NCBI GenBank assembly: GCA_003427395.1
Contig: BFEA01000131.1
Coordinates: 1,773,167 to 1,811,812 of the forward strand
Length of the DNA: 38,646 nucleotides
From: Chara braunii
Lineage: Eukaryota; Streptophyta; Charophyceae; Charales; Characeae
Direction of reading: 5' to 3'
Shown: positions 29,901 through 35,720 of the stretch, in pieces
Numbering within the stretch: the first letter of the stretch is position 1
Layout of the letters: every line of letters begins with the position of its first letter
The notes under the pieces: model-generated
Database searches by the model: none
What the model saw: only the letters and a program-made list of their open reading frames with translations
What the model was told of the DNA's origin: nothing
Position numbers and translations under genes: made by a program

Positions 29901-32780
29901 CCTGGCGAGCTTAATGAGGCAGGGAAAACCCACGCCTATCATTGTCCCTTCTTTGGGTAAAAGGTTGTGTGTCCTCCTAGGTAGTGGTGATTGAACCACC
30001 CACAGCACCCAGCAAAAGACATTTCCTGATTCAACAAGGCCATCCCCAAAGATTGCTAAAGAAAAGGGAAGTCTGGGTTTTGAATCTTTTGATCCAATGG
30101 TGATGATACAAGGGCAGGAAATCGGCTCCTCGCGATGGGTACCGCTGTTTTTTTTTTTTTTTTTTTATGGTTTAACCTACCTGCAACTGCTCTGAAAGCA
30201 CAACCCTCAACCCCAAACCCTTACCCTCTTCCCCGACTCCCCGAGTATTCAAGCGGAAATAGCTACAATGATACAATCCAAAAATATGGAGGACTTTACT
30301 GAGATTGTCTGGTCTTTTTGGCATTTTGATCCCATCGTAGATTTTCTAGGCGTCGTTCGGGATGAATGAGACTGTACTACCGTAGGTGTTCTGGTCTTCT
30401 TTGTTTTAATAATTGGATTGTCGTCTCTCTCCACAGAATTCCTCTAGAAATTGATGCACTGATTCAAACTCGGCCTTTGACGGAAGAACCTGCCATCAGT
30501 CTATGTCAGACAAGTCGCCAGCTTGTCTATGTCAGACAAGTCTATGGCAGACAAGTCGCCACGTTCCACCACGTTGTTCCACCACGTTGCTCAACCTGCC
30601 ATCAGTCTATGTCAGACAAGTCTCCAGCTCGCCAGTTTGGTAGGAATTGGACCAGCTCAACAGTTGGTTACATCATTCAAGGCCTTACTGAGTTTACTCT
30701 CGTGGAGGACATAATGTGCCTGAATGGACTATATGCAGGACTGGCAATGCAGGGATGATAGGTGATCGTTCTCGTATTATACTGTTGCACGTTATGTTTT
30801 CCGCAAGAGTATTTCTACATGGAGTTCCGAACTGTGTTTTCTTTTTTATTTCTATATTTATTTTTTGTTCTGGGTGCACACCACTTGTCAGCGCACTGCA
30901 CTGCACAGGTGCATCGGTAAATCGTTGTTTTTTTTTTTGTTTTTTGGGGTGGACTGGGAGTATGATGTGTCCAATTTGATTCCGAAATGGGAGTAGCGAT
31001 TATGGCCTTGATTCCCCCTTGAATGAAAAGAACAGAATTCAGACTGCAAAACAGCTTTTAGTTTAAACTTTAAACTTTAAACAAAAGCGTTTTCAACTTT
31101 TCAGCTGATGGTCAAGTCGGTATGGTGGAGCGGGGGGTGAACAACTTTTTTTCTTTTGGGATTTTGTGTGTAATCTGTGATCTGGGTCAATCTCAGATAT
31201 CGGAATTCATTGTTACCCATCTCCTGTTCATCTCTTTTTTAAGTTTTCTTTCTTTTGTTTGAAAGAAGTTAAAAGAATAGAGCCTTATGGCTCTAGCTTC
31301 TTGTCCATTCAGGGGAGCGTCAATCCAGGCTTTGTCCTGACCTACTCTCCAGCTTTGGTCTGGCATCTGAGGTCATTTTATTATAGTTAAGTTTGAGGCC
31401 ATAGCAGGAAAGTTCAAATTCTCAATGTTTCTGTAAGAAACATATACACACAAGCGGTTAACGGGGACCCCCACTTTTTGGCCCTGAGTAACCATGAATG
31501 ATCCTGAAATTAGGGTTTCGGGGTCAAATTTTGTGTTTTTTTTTGTTTTTTTTTAATAATAAGTTAGTAAGAAGTGCACTCTATACATTGGTGTGGAGTT
31601 TGCTTGAAATGCCCTTATGGTTTTGTTATAAACTGAGGTGAAAAATGGGGGGTCGGTTAACCGGCTCTCACACTTACTGATTAGTTGTTTGTGGATGAAT
31701 GGTAGCTGAGTTGTGTACACATTTGGGATCGCCACTGGCTGCAGATTACCCTTGCCAAACCTTATGGCCATCTGTCCTGCTGCCCCGCTAGTTGCCAACT
31801 TGAATAGGAAGAATGTCGTGAAAGGGAATGAAAATGAATGTGTGGATTGTGTAGTTGTTTTCTTGAATGTGGAGACCTCCAGCATGCCAAAAAGGGTCAG
31901 CAGGAAAGTGATCACGCAAGAAAGCTTTTGTTCTTCCGTTTATCCTCACCAGTATATGGCCCCAGGCAACTGGAGAACCTGTTTTGAGCCTCTCCGAAAT
32001 TTTAGGAGGCAGCACGCCGTAAATAAAATGAATCGGTGCTGGGGGGCCTCCAAAAGGGACCCTCGGCCGATATCTGGCATGTACTGGTGCTTTAAATGGC
32101 CTGAACGCGGCCCCAGCCATGCAAGATTTGTACGTGGCTCACTGCTAAAATTGTGGTGGATCGGGGTTACCAGACGGCAATGGCTAGCAGCATCAGCAGA
32201 AAAGGAAAAGAAGTGCGCCGCTCGCTGTTTGGCAAAGCTTTGGTGCGCAGTGCAGTGCAGCCAGGCCTGGGTGTACTGGTGGTGTAACTGTGCCTGTCAT
32301 AGCCTCTGTAAGAATTATCTTCTCCTCGAATGCATACTGACTTGCAATTTCAAATTGCTTGAGATGCGTGGAAACATGTCTTTTGTATTTCTTTCTATGT
32401 ATATGAATATTATGAAAGCACCATGCTCAACATGGTAGTAAATGAGCAACTGACATGGTTGGGTTGCAGGGAACTGATTATGCTGTGGAGATGCTGTAAG
32501 GAGTTGGATGAGGAAGGGAATGAGAGACTGACATGGCTTTGGAAAAAAAAAAAAGAAAACTGACATGGCTTGCCGGGCGGTATGATGGGGGCGCAGGAAA
32601 CTGGTTATGGGCTTGCTGGCAGCGAGCGGCAGGGACGTGGTGGCTAGAACTGTGTCGGACTACCGACAAATCGCTGATGATGCAAATGATCCCTCTTTGG
32701 CACCTTGTGACAGGCATTCTACAGACAGGGAGATAGCAATCATGGTCTTGATGGCGTACTTATCGTACGTCATTGCGGAG
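5811..32780 (+). CDS. NHX: Vacuolar-type Na+/H+ (K+/H+) antiporter, NHX family; seven internal exons, both ends missing
   Basis: This is a gene-level entry. Members of this cation/proton antiporter family exchange Na+ or K+ for H+ across the vacuolar membrane. Seven exons join in a single frame: phases 2, 0 and 1 at each border match, and all introns are GT-AG. The joined product is about 201 residues of a family usually 500-550 long. In order it carries the [10 protein letters not shown] amiloride-site motif, FNAGFQVKKK, a membrane helix, [12 protein letters not shown], the core helix [23 protein letters not shown] with the conserved Asn-Asp pair, two further membrane helices ending in LLSAYIIK, and HSTDRE. 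These match plant class I NHX proteins better than the endosomal class. Introns are 1855, 2245, 3346, 6556, 1496 and 10868 bp and full of repeats. No start codon, signal or promoter was found. Exons encoding the N terminus and the part after [10 protein letters not shown] were searched for by eye and not found. Confidence 0.9.
5901..7755 (+). other. NHX intron a-b
   Basis: GT-AG intron of 1855 bp. It contains a U6-like pseudogene near 6258-6338. Between 6340 and 7740 there are open frames on both strands, the longest about 206 codons on the minus strand, but none has a recognisable domain. Confidence 0.75.
6258..6338 (+). pseudogene. U6 snRNA-like pseudogene, copy D
   Basis: Reads ttatcattgg, aatacagagaa, gactagcatgg, ctgcgcaaggatgacac and aattgaggagtgg, in U6 order. 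ACAGAGA is intact, but an extra aag follows it and there is no terminal T run or upstream promoter element, so it is taken as a pseudogene. Confidence 0.75.
7756..7853 (+). CDS. NHX: NHX exon b: FQVKKK loop and following membrane helix
   Basis: The exon begins at ttttggcag|GTTCCAG and ends CTGG|gtaagt. Its first base completes the Gly codon begun in the exon ending at 5900. It encodes [12 protein letters not shown] followed by a hydrophobic helix, [19 protein letters not shown]. This is the usual NHX order immediately after FNAG. Length is 98 bp: one base, 32 codons, one base. Confidence 0.92.
8777..8884. mobile_element. Hairpin MITE, copy 1
   Basis: Terminal inverted repeats of about 40 bp (CCGTCTTCACCCGAATAGAA and its complement) make almost the whole 108-bp element a hairpin. 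TA is present at both ends, as expected for Tc1/mariner-type insertion. It is the best-preserved of four copies in the window. Confidence 0.85.
9647..9825. repeat. Perfect 89-bp duplication flanking a single N
   Basis: The stretch cctggttcgggcttt..gtgcttgaaac occurs at 9647-9735 and again at 9737-9825 with one N between. A perfect copy on both sides of an unresolved base is typical of an unmerged contig overlap. Confidence 0.9.
10099..10158 (+). CDS. NHX: NHX exon c: short loop exon ([12 protein letters not shown])
   Basis: Acceptor gctgtgcag, donor CTTG|gtaagt. The 60-bp exon enters and leaves in phase 1 and encodes [19 protein letters not shown]. It corresponds to the loop before the ALGIIF helix; in plant homologues the equivalent stretch is FKKLDIGFLELGDYL. 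It is too short to stand out alone; the call rests on phase agreement with both neighbours. A decayed copy of its 3' half and donor lies about 240 bp downstream (10361-10409). Confidence 0.82.
10175..10352 (-). mobile_element. tRNA-derived SINE, family S2, copy a
   Basis: On the minus strand a degenerate head (GAGCTCAAACATGGTAC) is followed by the B-box-like GAGTTCAAAC, then gcaacatccggatggtcc and a long A-rich tail (pyrimidine run 10175-10242 on the plus strand). The same body follows the B box in copy b. Confidence 0.6.
10361..10409 (+). pseudogene. Decayed copy of the 3' half and splice donor of NHX exon c
   Basis: The segment gggctttgagaacttc.. through ..cttg|gtaagtggtagttc aligns without gaps to the end of exon c and its donor (48 positions, 37 identical). 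Ten of the 11 differences are transitions. In the exon frame it has a TGA, so it cannot replace the exon. A minus-strand SINE S2 copy fills the space between the two copies. Confidence 0.65.
11345..11500 (-). mobile_element. tRNA-derived SINE, family S2, copy b
   Basis: On the minus strand: A-box-like TGTGGTCGAATGG, then AGGTCACGAGTTCAAG (B box), then GCAACATCCAGGTAGTC and an A-rich tail with attaattac units. Body and tail match copy a, and the head matches copy c. Confidence 0.65.
11902..12007. mobile_element. Hairpin MITE, copy 2
   Basis: TA-CCATCTTCACCCAAATAGAA at the left and TTCGGGTGAAGACGG-TA at the right; 106 bp. The stem is more diverged than copy 1, with mismatches near the centre. 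Confidence 0.8.
13505..13551 (+). CDS. NHX: NHX exon d: core helix SPSDTVC
   Basis: The 47-bp exon follows ttgaacag and ends CTCCAG|gtatgt. With the G carried from the previous exon it encodes [16 protein letters not shown]. This is the unwound core helix of the transporter, where plant NHX proteins usually read FSATDSVCTLQ. The ion-binding Asp is kept, but the residue before it is Ser rather than Thr and a Pro occupies the usual Ala position. It ends in phase 0, as the next exon requires. Confidence 0.85.
13867..14120. repeat. Minisatellite, unit about 20-23 bp (TGTTCCAGCCAAAGC)
   Basis: About eleven imperfect units of the form tgttccagccaaagc(tg) run head to tail, with C/T and A/G substitutions between units. 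It lies just downstream (in chromovirus orientation) of the degenerate element. Confidence 0.85.
14541..14930 (-). pseudogene. Chromovirus integrase C-terminal chromodomain
   Basis: The minus-strand frame contains [14 protein letters not shown], the usual segment ahead of the chromodomain, then [20 protein letters not shown] and [14 protein letters not shown], a chromodomain-like fold pattern (aromatic cage region W, followed by Glu-rich helix). Chromodomains direct integration to marked chromatin in this group. The frame is open for 129 codons but detached from the rest of pol. Confidence 0.82.
14952..15819 (-). pseudogene. Chromovirus integrase remnant
   Basis: The N-terminal zinc-binding part reads [17 protein letters not shown] and GCQVCQQNK. 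The core begins SVSIGFKD, where the first catalytic Asp position appears to be Gly. The second catalytic motif [10 protein letters not shown] is in a separate frame (15547-15365), and [18 protein letters not shown] lies in a third (15350-14952). Integrase would insert the cDNA. Two frame breaks and the active-site change make it dead. Confidence 0.85.
15820..16112 (-). pseudogene. Chromovirus RNase H remnant
   Basis: The minus strand gives [16 protein letters not shown] near 16030-16085, then after stops and a shift [20 protein letters not shown] and [12 protein letters not shown] (in the frame 15998-15528). The C-terminal third of RNase H is missing: PKFER is followed directly by integrase sequence. 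Confidence 0.85.
16113..17038 (-). pseudogene. Chromovirus reverse transcriptase remnant
   Basis: Frame 1 (17038-16523) contains [30 protein letters not shown] and [14 protein letters not shown]. Frame 2 (16697-16113) contains [12 protein letters not shown] with the YxDD active site, and [13 protein letters not shown]. The two are joined by a frameshift near 16.55 kb, in the palm domain before the active site, so no full enzyme can be made. Confidence 0.92.
17200..17935 (-). pseudogene. Chromovirus zinc knuckle and aspartic protease remnant
   Basis: Near 17885-17915 the minus strand encodes CLKCGDPKH, the start of a CCHC zinc knuckle. The final Cys is out of frame because of an indel. Downstream, an open frame at 17745-17200 carries the retropepsin signature [12 protein letters not shown] and the second motif ELILGTDW. 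The protease would cleave the Gag-Pol polyprotein. The catalytic Asp is intact, but the domain is cut off from both neighbours by frame breaks. Confidence 0.85.
18448..19054 (-). pseudogene. Chromovirus gag remnant
   Basis: Two overlapping minus frames make up gag. The first (19054-18692) begins [12 protein letters not shown], continues through a Gly/Asp/Lys/Glu-rich tract and reaches [18 protein letters not shown], a Ty3-type gag N-terminal motif. The second (801-18448 side, 18801-18448) holds the capsid core [20 protein letters not shown] and [11 protein letters not shown] frameshift near 18.75 kb separates them. Gag would form the virus-like particle. Confidence 0.75.
19128..19223 (-). pseudogene. 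U2 snRNA retropseudogene, 3'-truncated
   Basis: The minus strand reads ATACCTTTCTCGGTC, TTTTGGCTAAGATCAAGTG, TAGTATCTGTTCTGATCAG and TTTAATATCTGAT, then a stem-loop and GATATTAA. That is U2 from nucleotide 1 to about 96, stopping just before the Sm site. The branch-point pairing GTAGTA is intact. A 13-base direct repeat, TGATGACTACTTT (19115-19127) and TGACGACTACTTT (19224-19236), flanks it with one mismatch. No promoter element or Sm site is present, so it is a retrocopy. Confidence 0.85.
20108..20302 (+). CDS. NHX: NHX exon e: GEGVVNDAT core and next membrane helix
   Basis: The 195-bp exon of 65 codons (phase 0 to 0) lies between ctttgtgcag and CTG|gtaagc. It encodes [20 protein letters not shown], then NDATAVVVF with the Asn-Asp pair that is part of the transport site in this superfamily, then a charged loop and a hydrophobic helix ending [15 protein letters not shown]. 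It is the longest and most conserved exon in the window and fixes the family assignment on its own. Confidence 0.95.
20377..20897. repeat. 255-bp tandem pair with Pol III box-like motifs
   Basis: Units begin aagttgtaaacag at 20377 and 20632 and end in gggaytcraacccgcaag. On the minus strand each unit end reads GCGGGTTCGAATCCC (canonical B box in unit 2; degenerate in unit 1) followed within about 3 bases by TAGCCGAGCGGGTC (A-box-like). The order B then A is the reverse of a tRNA, so neither unit is a tRNA gene by itself. Confidence 0.85.
20957..21150 (-). mobile_element. tRNA-derived SINE, family S1, copy 2
   Basis: Minus strand: TAGCTCAGTTGG A box (complement of 21133-21144), a degenerate B box GTTGGAACTCC near 21090, ATTCTGAGATCACCTAGG, GGTCAGTTCGATGATGA, CGCCCTTTTTAAG and a long AAAG-repeat tail. 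The same order occurs in the plus-strand copy at 553-729. Confidence 0.78.
21799..21845 (+). CDS. NHX: NHX exon f: [15 protein letters not shown]
   Basis: The 47-bp exon starts after gcattcag and ends GGAAG|gtaatt in phase 2. It encodes [15 protein letters not shown] plus two bases of Arg, the expected continuation of ...ASTALGAL in NHX proteins. A run of 27 T residues lies just upstream of the acceptor and may serve as, or disturb, the polypyrimidine tract. Confidence 0.9.
22014..22036. repeat. Perfect short palindrome
   Basis: GTTTAAACTTATAAGTTTAAAC is self-complementary. The surroundings are AT-rich. It may be chance in low-complexity DNA. Confidence 0.8.
22151..22236 (+). repeat. Dispersed repeat R3, copy 1
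   Basis: Contains gcctccaaaattttagg, agaggctcaatcg, ctcaacttggctgggg and tgtgtactggtgctttaa. The same order occurs at 23502-23590, and weaker echoes lie near 31985-32095. Family unknown. Confidence 0.7.
22596..22665 (-). mobile_element. tRNA-derived SINE head, family S2, copy c (partial)
   Basis: The minus strand has GCGTGGGCGAATGGTACACT and AGGTCACGAGTTCGAACTC, the A- and B-box region of the same family. The body is not recognisable, so this is a fragment. Confidence 0.6.
23224..23445 (+). pseudogene. Tandem pair of U6 snRNA-like sequences (copies E and F)
   Basis: Two units with a 111-bp period each contain gcagagaagattagcagagc, then actgtgcaagatgac and agatygagraaaacc, matching U6 from the ACAGAGA box to the 3' region (U6-like parts about 23240-23310 and 23351-23421). 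Both lack the U6 5' domain and both have AGCAGAGA in place of ATACAGAGA. They arose by one retroposition or insertion followed by tandem duplication. Confidence 0.7.
23502..23590 (+). repeat. Dispersed repeat R3, copy 2
   Basis: Contains gcctccgaaattaatttt, aggagaggctcaatcg, ctcaacttagctggg and tgtactggtggtttgaacc. The final ggtttgaaccacc resembles a Pol III B box, but no A box was found at tRNA distance. Confidence 0.7.
24180..25640. repeat. AT-rich block with internal imperfect duplications
   Basis: Base composition drops sharply compared with its neighbours. The order cgatttyctaaaaatga, ttttattttctaa, gttttc or ttttcttatc, gaggatrytctcaaa and atacaaata occurs at about 24770-24875 and 24912-25030. 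A further pair (ccatttattca..gtttgaaatctragc) lies at 24737 and 25217. No coding capacity is seen. Confidence 0.65.
25657..25765. mobile_element. Hairpin MITE, copy 3
   Basis: TA-CCGTTGTCACCTGAGTAGAA at the left and TCGGGCGAAGACGA-TA at the right; 109 bp. It shares the internal ..tttagtccag.. stretch with copy 1 and lies in the last NHX intron. Confidence 0.8.
26192..27024. mobile_element. Non-autonomous hAT-like element containing the assembly gap
   Basis: The left end is CAGCGTTGTCA and the right end TGACAACCCTG, an 11-bp terminal inverted repeat with one mismatch. A perfect 8-bp target duplication GTTTAGAC lies outside (26184-26191 and 27025-27032). An 8-bp duplication plus CAGNG ends is diagnostic of hAT. 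The interior is extremely G-rich on the plus strand and includes 403 N (26464-26866). No transposase is visible, though the gap could hide sequence. Confidence 0.85.
26464..26866. other. Assembly gap, 403 N
   Basis: Unresolved bases flanked by G-rich sequence such as gcggggccgggag and ggcgggggcgggggtccgggg. Reading frames crossing it are meaningless. Confidence 1.
28029..29200. repeat. Higher-order tandem repeat, unit about 180-197 bp
   Basis: Units start caagactgkggttga at 28029, 28208 and 28405. Each contains one or more copies of the submodule gctaatgtctgtggtgtat followed by agacagagctttga. Diverged submodules continue to about 29190 on the far side of the nad4 insertion, which interrupts the third unit. 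Confidence 0.85.
28488..28942 (-). pseudogene. nad4: Nuclear copy of a mitochondrial nad4 fragment (NUMT)
   Basis: The minus strand encodes about 150 uninterrupted residues of NADH dehydrogenase subunit 4 (respiratory complex I): [20 protein letters not shown], then [60 protein letters not shown] and [20 protein letters not shown]. Similarity stops abruptly at both ends, after GMFS on one side and before YTLLGS on the other, and the flanks are the surrounding tandem repeat. It has no start, stop or targeting sequence of its own. The absence of frameshifts or stops over 455 bp points to a recent transfer. A mis-joined mitochondrial contig is less likely because both junctions are resolved. Confidence 0.92.
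29505..29955. repeat. Short direct repeats
   Basis: The sequence cctcatgggtaagttgcact followed by atc occurs at about 29519 and 29576. The set ctctggatctgacctggcga..cagggaaaa..cctatcat occurs twice between 29757 and 29943. No gene is recognised. Confidence 0.7.
30490..30630. repeat. Clustered direct repeats (TCTATGTCAGACAAGTC)
   Basis: Four near-identical copies of tctatgtcagacaagtc occur within 130 bp, with cctgccatcag repeated at the two outer ones. Confidence 0.8.
32714..32780 (+). CDS. NHX: NHX exon g: HSTDRE and following helix
   Basis: The first base completes the Arg codon opened in the exon ending at 21845. The 67-bp exon then encodes [18 protein letters not shown] and VIAE, the next conserved NHX block. 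The acceptor is cttgtgacag and the donor GAG|gtactt, the weakest donor of the seven. It sits 10.9 kb from the previous exon. The expected next block (family consensus around SGI..FFCGI) was not found in the remaining 5.9 kb. Confidence 0.9.
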
Positions 32781-33458
32781 GTACTTTTGATGTCATGCCA
32801 TTTCTCTCAGCGTTATTTGTCTTTCTTTCTTTTTTTTCAAGTAAAAGAGGGTAACCCCTTATCTTTTTTTGTTGTGACTCACCATTCAGACAGATGGACC
32901 GGCTGTCATTTTGAATGTCAAGGATCTGCAGTAAAGTTGAGCAGAAGGCTTGTCTGACCTCTCCAGTGCAGCTAAGGCCATCTGCAATGTGTCCGAACTG
33001 AAGGTACTCACAGCCAGGCAGTATTATGCCATGTATGCCTTACCGACTTTACCCCTCGGGAAAGTGTATAAGGACACTCCCGATTGGACTTTTTCGGAGG
33101 ATGTACCTGACCAGAACTATCACCAAAATCATTCCAGGTGGTCCTACTGAGAGGACACCTGTCAGGAATATGCCAGGATTAATTGACTCTCAGTGAATAC
33201 ATAGTACATACTAACACAAACTTGATTGGGAGAATCTCACAGTTGATTGGACAGCCTCATAAAGACGGAAATCGATTATTGACGACAAAAACATTCGATG
33301 AGACCGAGATGTGTTAATGTACACTTGCTCACCCAGCTTCCCCGGTCAACATACACATCACAGTAAACTGTATGATATGATTTGCTCGTGCTGCGCCCAC
33401 CTCTTCTTCTTCTTCTTGGGACTACGAACAACACTGTGCGATGTCTTCCCCTGCTCAC
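32781..33458. other. No recognisable gene after NHX exon g
   Basis: Presumed start of the next NHX intron. No exon-like block with NHX similarity was seen. Confidence 0.5.
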
Positions 33459-33574
33459 TACCGCCTTCACCTGAATACAACATATGGTCATCATTGCTGT
33501 ATCTACTATCTACACTCAAAGTTGGCCCGAATACAGCTATAACAATCGTATGTTGTGTTCGGGTGAAGACGGTA
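33459..33574. mobile_element. Hairpin MITE, copy 4
   Basis: TA-CCGCCTTCACCTGAATACAA at the left and TTCGGGTGAAGACGG-TA at the right; 116 bp. It is slightly longer than the others through extra central sequence. Confidence 0.8.
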
Positions 33575-34180
33575 GTCAGCAGCTACCTGAGCCTGTTATT
33601 TCGTTGAGCTGCGTGTCCCTACGGTTGACCAGTCGTACTGTCTAAAACGATCTTGATCTACCAGTCCAACACATGCCCTCCAAGCAGAAACTTCACTTAC
33701 ATGTCGTAGGTTCGAGGGCAGCAAAGCCACAGAACAACTGAATGTCAAAACTTACCACATCTTAGGCCAAGTTCTGGGTTCAACTGTCATGTGACGACGA
33801 GGCACCGTCGACCTCAGTTTGGAGTCCTCTGACAACATGCACACCATAGTATGAACTGAGAAGTTGAGAACAGAATCTCTGAACTAATTACTGTCTAACA
33901 ACAAACATAGCAAACTCTGATTTAAACCATCGCTACCTTTCAGCCTGTGATGCTAAGGCTCAAAAGTAGCCTACTCCGAATGGGTCGGAGGCCGGCAGAG
34001 GCTGGGCGCTACCAGACCACAAAGGCTGGTGGCGCCAGCCAAAAGAAAACAAAAACACTGCGCTGGCACTTCGGCACCCCATTGGCGCACAGTGAAATTC
34101 AGGATTGGCAAAAAGAGGATCGGAGGTAGTGCTCGTTTGACAGAGCTCGTTTGACAGAACACACTAAACCCTGAAGTGAA
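33575..34180. other. No recognisable gene
   Basis: Short open frames only; nothing recognised. Confidence 0.5.
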
Positions 34181-34181
34181 A

Positions 34182-34497
34182 TCAAAATTTCAGATTGCCA
34201 TGTATAGATGTACGGAATCTACAGCTGCGGTTATCCTCTCTTCTCTTCTCGGAGGGCTCTCTCATACGCTGCAGCAATCTGTGGTGCAATTTCCATAAGA
34301 GTGACCCTGTTTATCCTCATCTTCTTCGTTCTCTGGGAGATCGAAATTTCAGATTGCGATGTATAGATGTACAGAATCTACAGCTGCGGTTATCCTCTTT
34401 CCTCTTCTCGGAGGGCTCTCTCATACGCTGCAACAATCTGTGGTGCAATTTCCATAAGAAGGACCCTGTTTATCCATTTTCTTCTTTCTCTGGGCAG
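34182..34497. repeat. 159-bp tandem duplication
   Basis: The units start aaatttcagattgc at about 34185 and 34344 and differ at a limited number of sites. The second ends in ctctgggcag, a good splice-acceptor look-alike, but no exon follows. Confidence 0.9.
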
Positions 34498-35195
34498 TAC
34501 TGAAACTTGTCCCCGTGGACTTTGCCTGCTCTTCCTGTTCTGCATGGTGCTTGCAATAAGTGGTGATCGACGATCCTCTCGACAACTGCCCTTTCATCCA
34601 TGGCAAGAGGGTGCGTGCTGCATCTTTCTTTTTCTTCTTCTTCTTTTAATCACCAAAACAGAACCTTAAGGTTCTGACTCCTCTTCCACCGGCAAGTCAG
34701 GAAGAATTACAACGAGTACCCATACTTGCGGCGCATCACGTGTGGCGCATAGCGCATGCGCACGTGCATCCGGGCGCATGTGATGCGGCATGTCACTTTG
34801 GGAAAAAAATAAAAATTTCCGAAAGGACAGGGTGGGGTGGCCAGACGTGCCCCTCGCTTCTAAAAAACAAACTGAAGGAGGGAAAAAAGTTGGGGCTACG
34901 TCATACCCCAAAACTGTGTGCGCATGTGTTACATGCTGCGCCTGCACACTAGGGCCATTTTCCAGGCCCTGCGTCCCTCAGGCTGAAAGCCTGAAATTCA
35001 GGCTAAAAACCTGAAAACCAGGGCCCACAGGCCCCGTGTCTCTTCAGCCCGAAAGCCTGAAAAACAGGGGCCTACAGACCCTGTGTCGTTTCAGACTAAA
35101 AATGGCAATAGCCTTTTTAGCCTGAAACGAAGGGCCATTTTCGGTCGTTCATCAGAACGACCGGCCCTGAAACTCAGGCACCGAACCAGGGTTTC

Positions 35196-35223
35196 GGGAA
35201 CAGGCTATTCCTAGCCTGTTCCC
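35196..35223. promoter_or_regulatory. Perfect 12-bp hairpin in the putative LTR
   Basis: GGGAACAGGCTA and TAGCCTGTTCCC are separated by TTCC. The related block near 4.15 kb has a hairpin at the comparable place, around a TATA box. Function unknown. Confidence 0.6.
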
Positions 35224-35575
35224 ACGACAGCCTCAGCAGAGGCTGCAGCGCCAGCCCCTGGCACACTTCGGCATTGGCAAGAGCAGCCTCCTCAGCCTGG
35301 CTCGCCCTGCAGGCAGTCAGGAGGCAGGCCGAGGTAGTACATAGGGACTTCCCATGCACTTCACGGGTAGGCAGGAGGCAGTAGTCTTCAGGATTCAGCA
35401 GCAGCACTCTGGAGGGAGCGCCGCAGGAGTAGTAGTAGCGTTAGCCTTAGTCTTCAGCACTGGGCGCAGTAGGTAGCTGTAGTCTCCAGCGCTGGGCGCC
35501 ATAGCTAGGATAGCACTAGAGAGAGAGAGAGAGAGATTGGGCGGAGGCCAGAGGTACTTACCTGCAGCGCCGTTG

Positions 35576-35674
35576 CTCCTGGCGGTGCTCAGTTTCCCTG
35601 CAACGCCGTTGCTCCAGCGTCGAAAAATAAAAATCCCGACTAAGGCAAACAGGGAAACTGAGCACCGCCGGGAG
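35576..35674. promoter_or_regulatory. Long hairpin in the gypsy leader, 25-bp arms
   Basis: Arms at 35576-35600 (..GGCGGTGCTCAGTTTCCCTG) and 35650-35674 are complementary at 24 of 25 positions, around a 49-nt loop. It sits between the putative LTR and the first coding frame, where retroelement leaders carry packaging or dimerisation structures. That role is inferred. Confidence 0.65.
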
Positions 35675-35720
35675 TGACTCGACGACACTCTCGACGCCTC
35701 CGGAACCGGTCTCTTCGCGG

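Larger units (their letters stand above)
21846..32713 (+). other. NHX intron f-g, 10.9 kb
   Basis: GT-AG intron of 10868 bp including 403 N. In order it carries repeat R3 copies, a SINE S2 copy, duplicated U6-like sequences, an AT-rich block, MITE copy 3, an hAT element with the gap, a tandem repeat field with a nad4 insertion, and short direct repeats at 29.5-30.0 and 30.5-30.6 kb. The 30.7-32.7 kb stretch has no recognised gene. A 241-codon open frame at 31713-32438 is rejected. Confidence 0.7.

Noticed and set aside
31713-32438. 241-codon open frame on the plus strand
   Set aside because: No domain or family similarity recognised. It runs through repeat R3-like sequence and lies inside an NHX intron.
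32870-32957. NHX exon suggested by ccattcagacagatgg, which echoes HSTDR coding sequence
   Set aside because: The frame does not continue into the expected conserved sequence and would break the established phase.
34487-34515. NHX exon following ctctgggcag
   Set aside because: The acceptor look-alike is good, but the next bases do not encode any NHX block and belong to the end of a tandem duplication.
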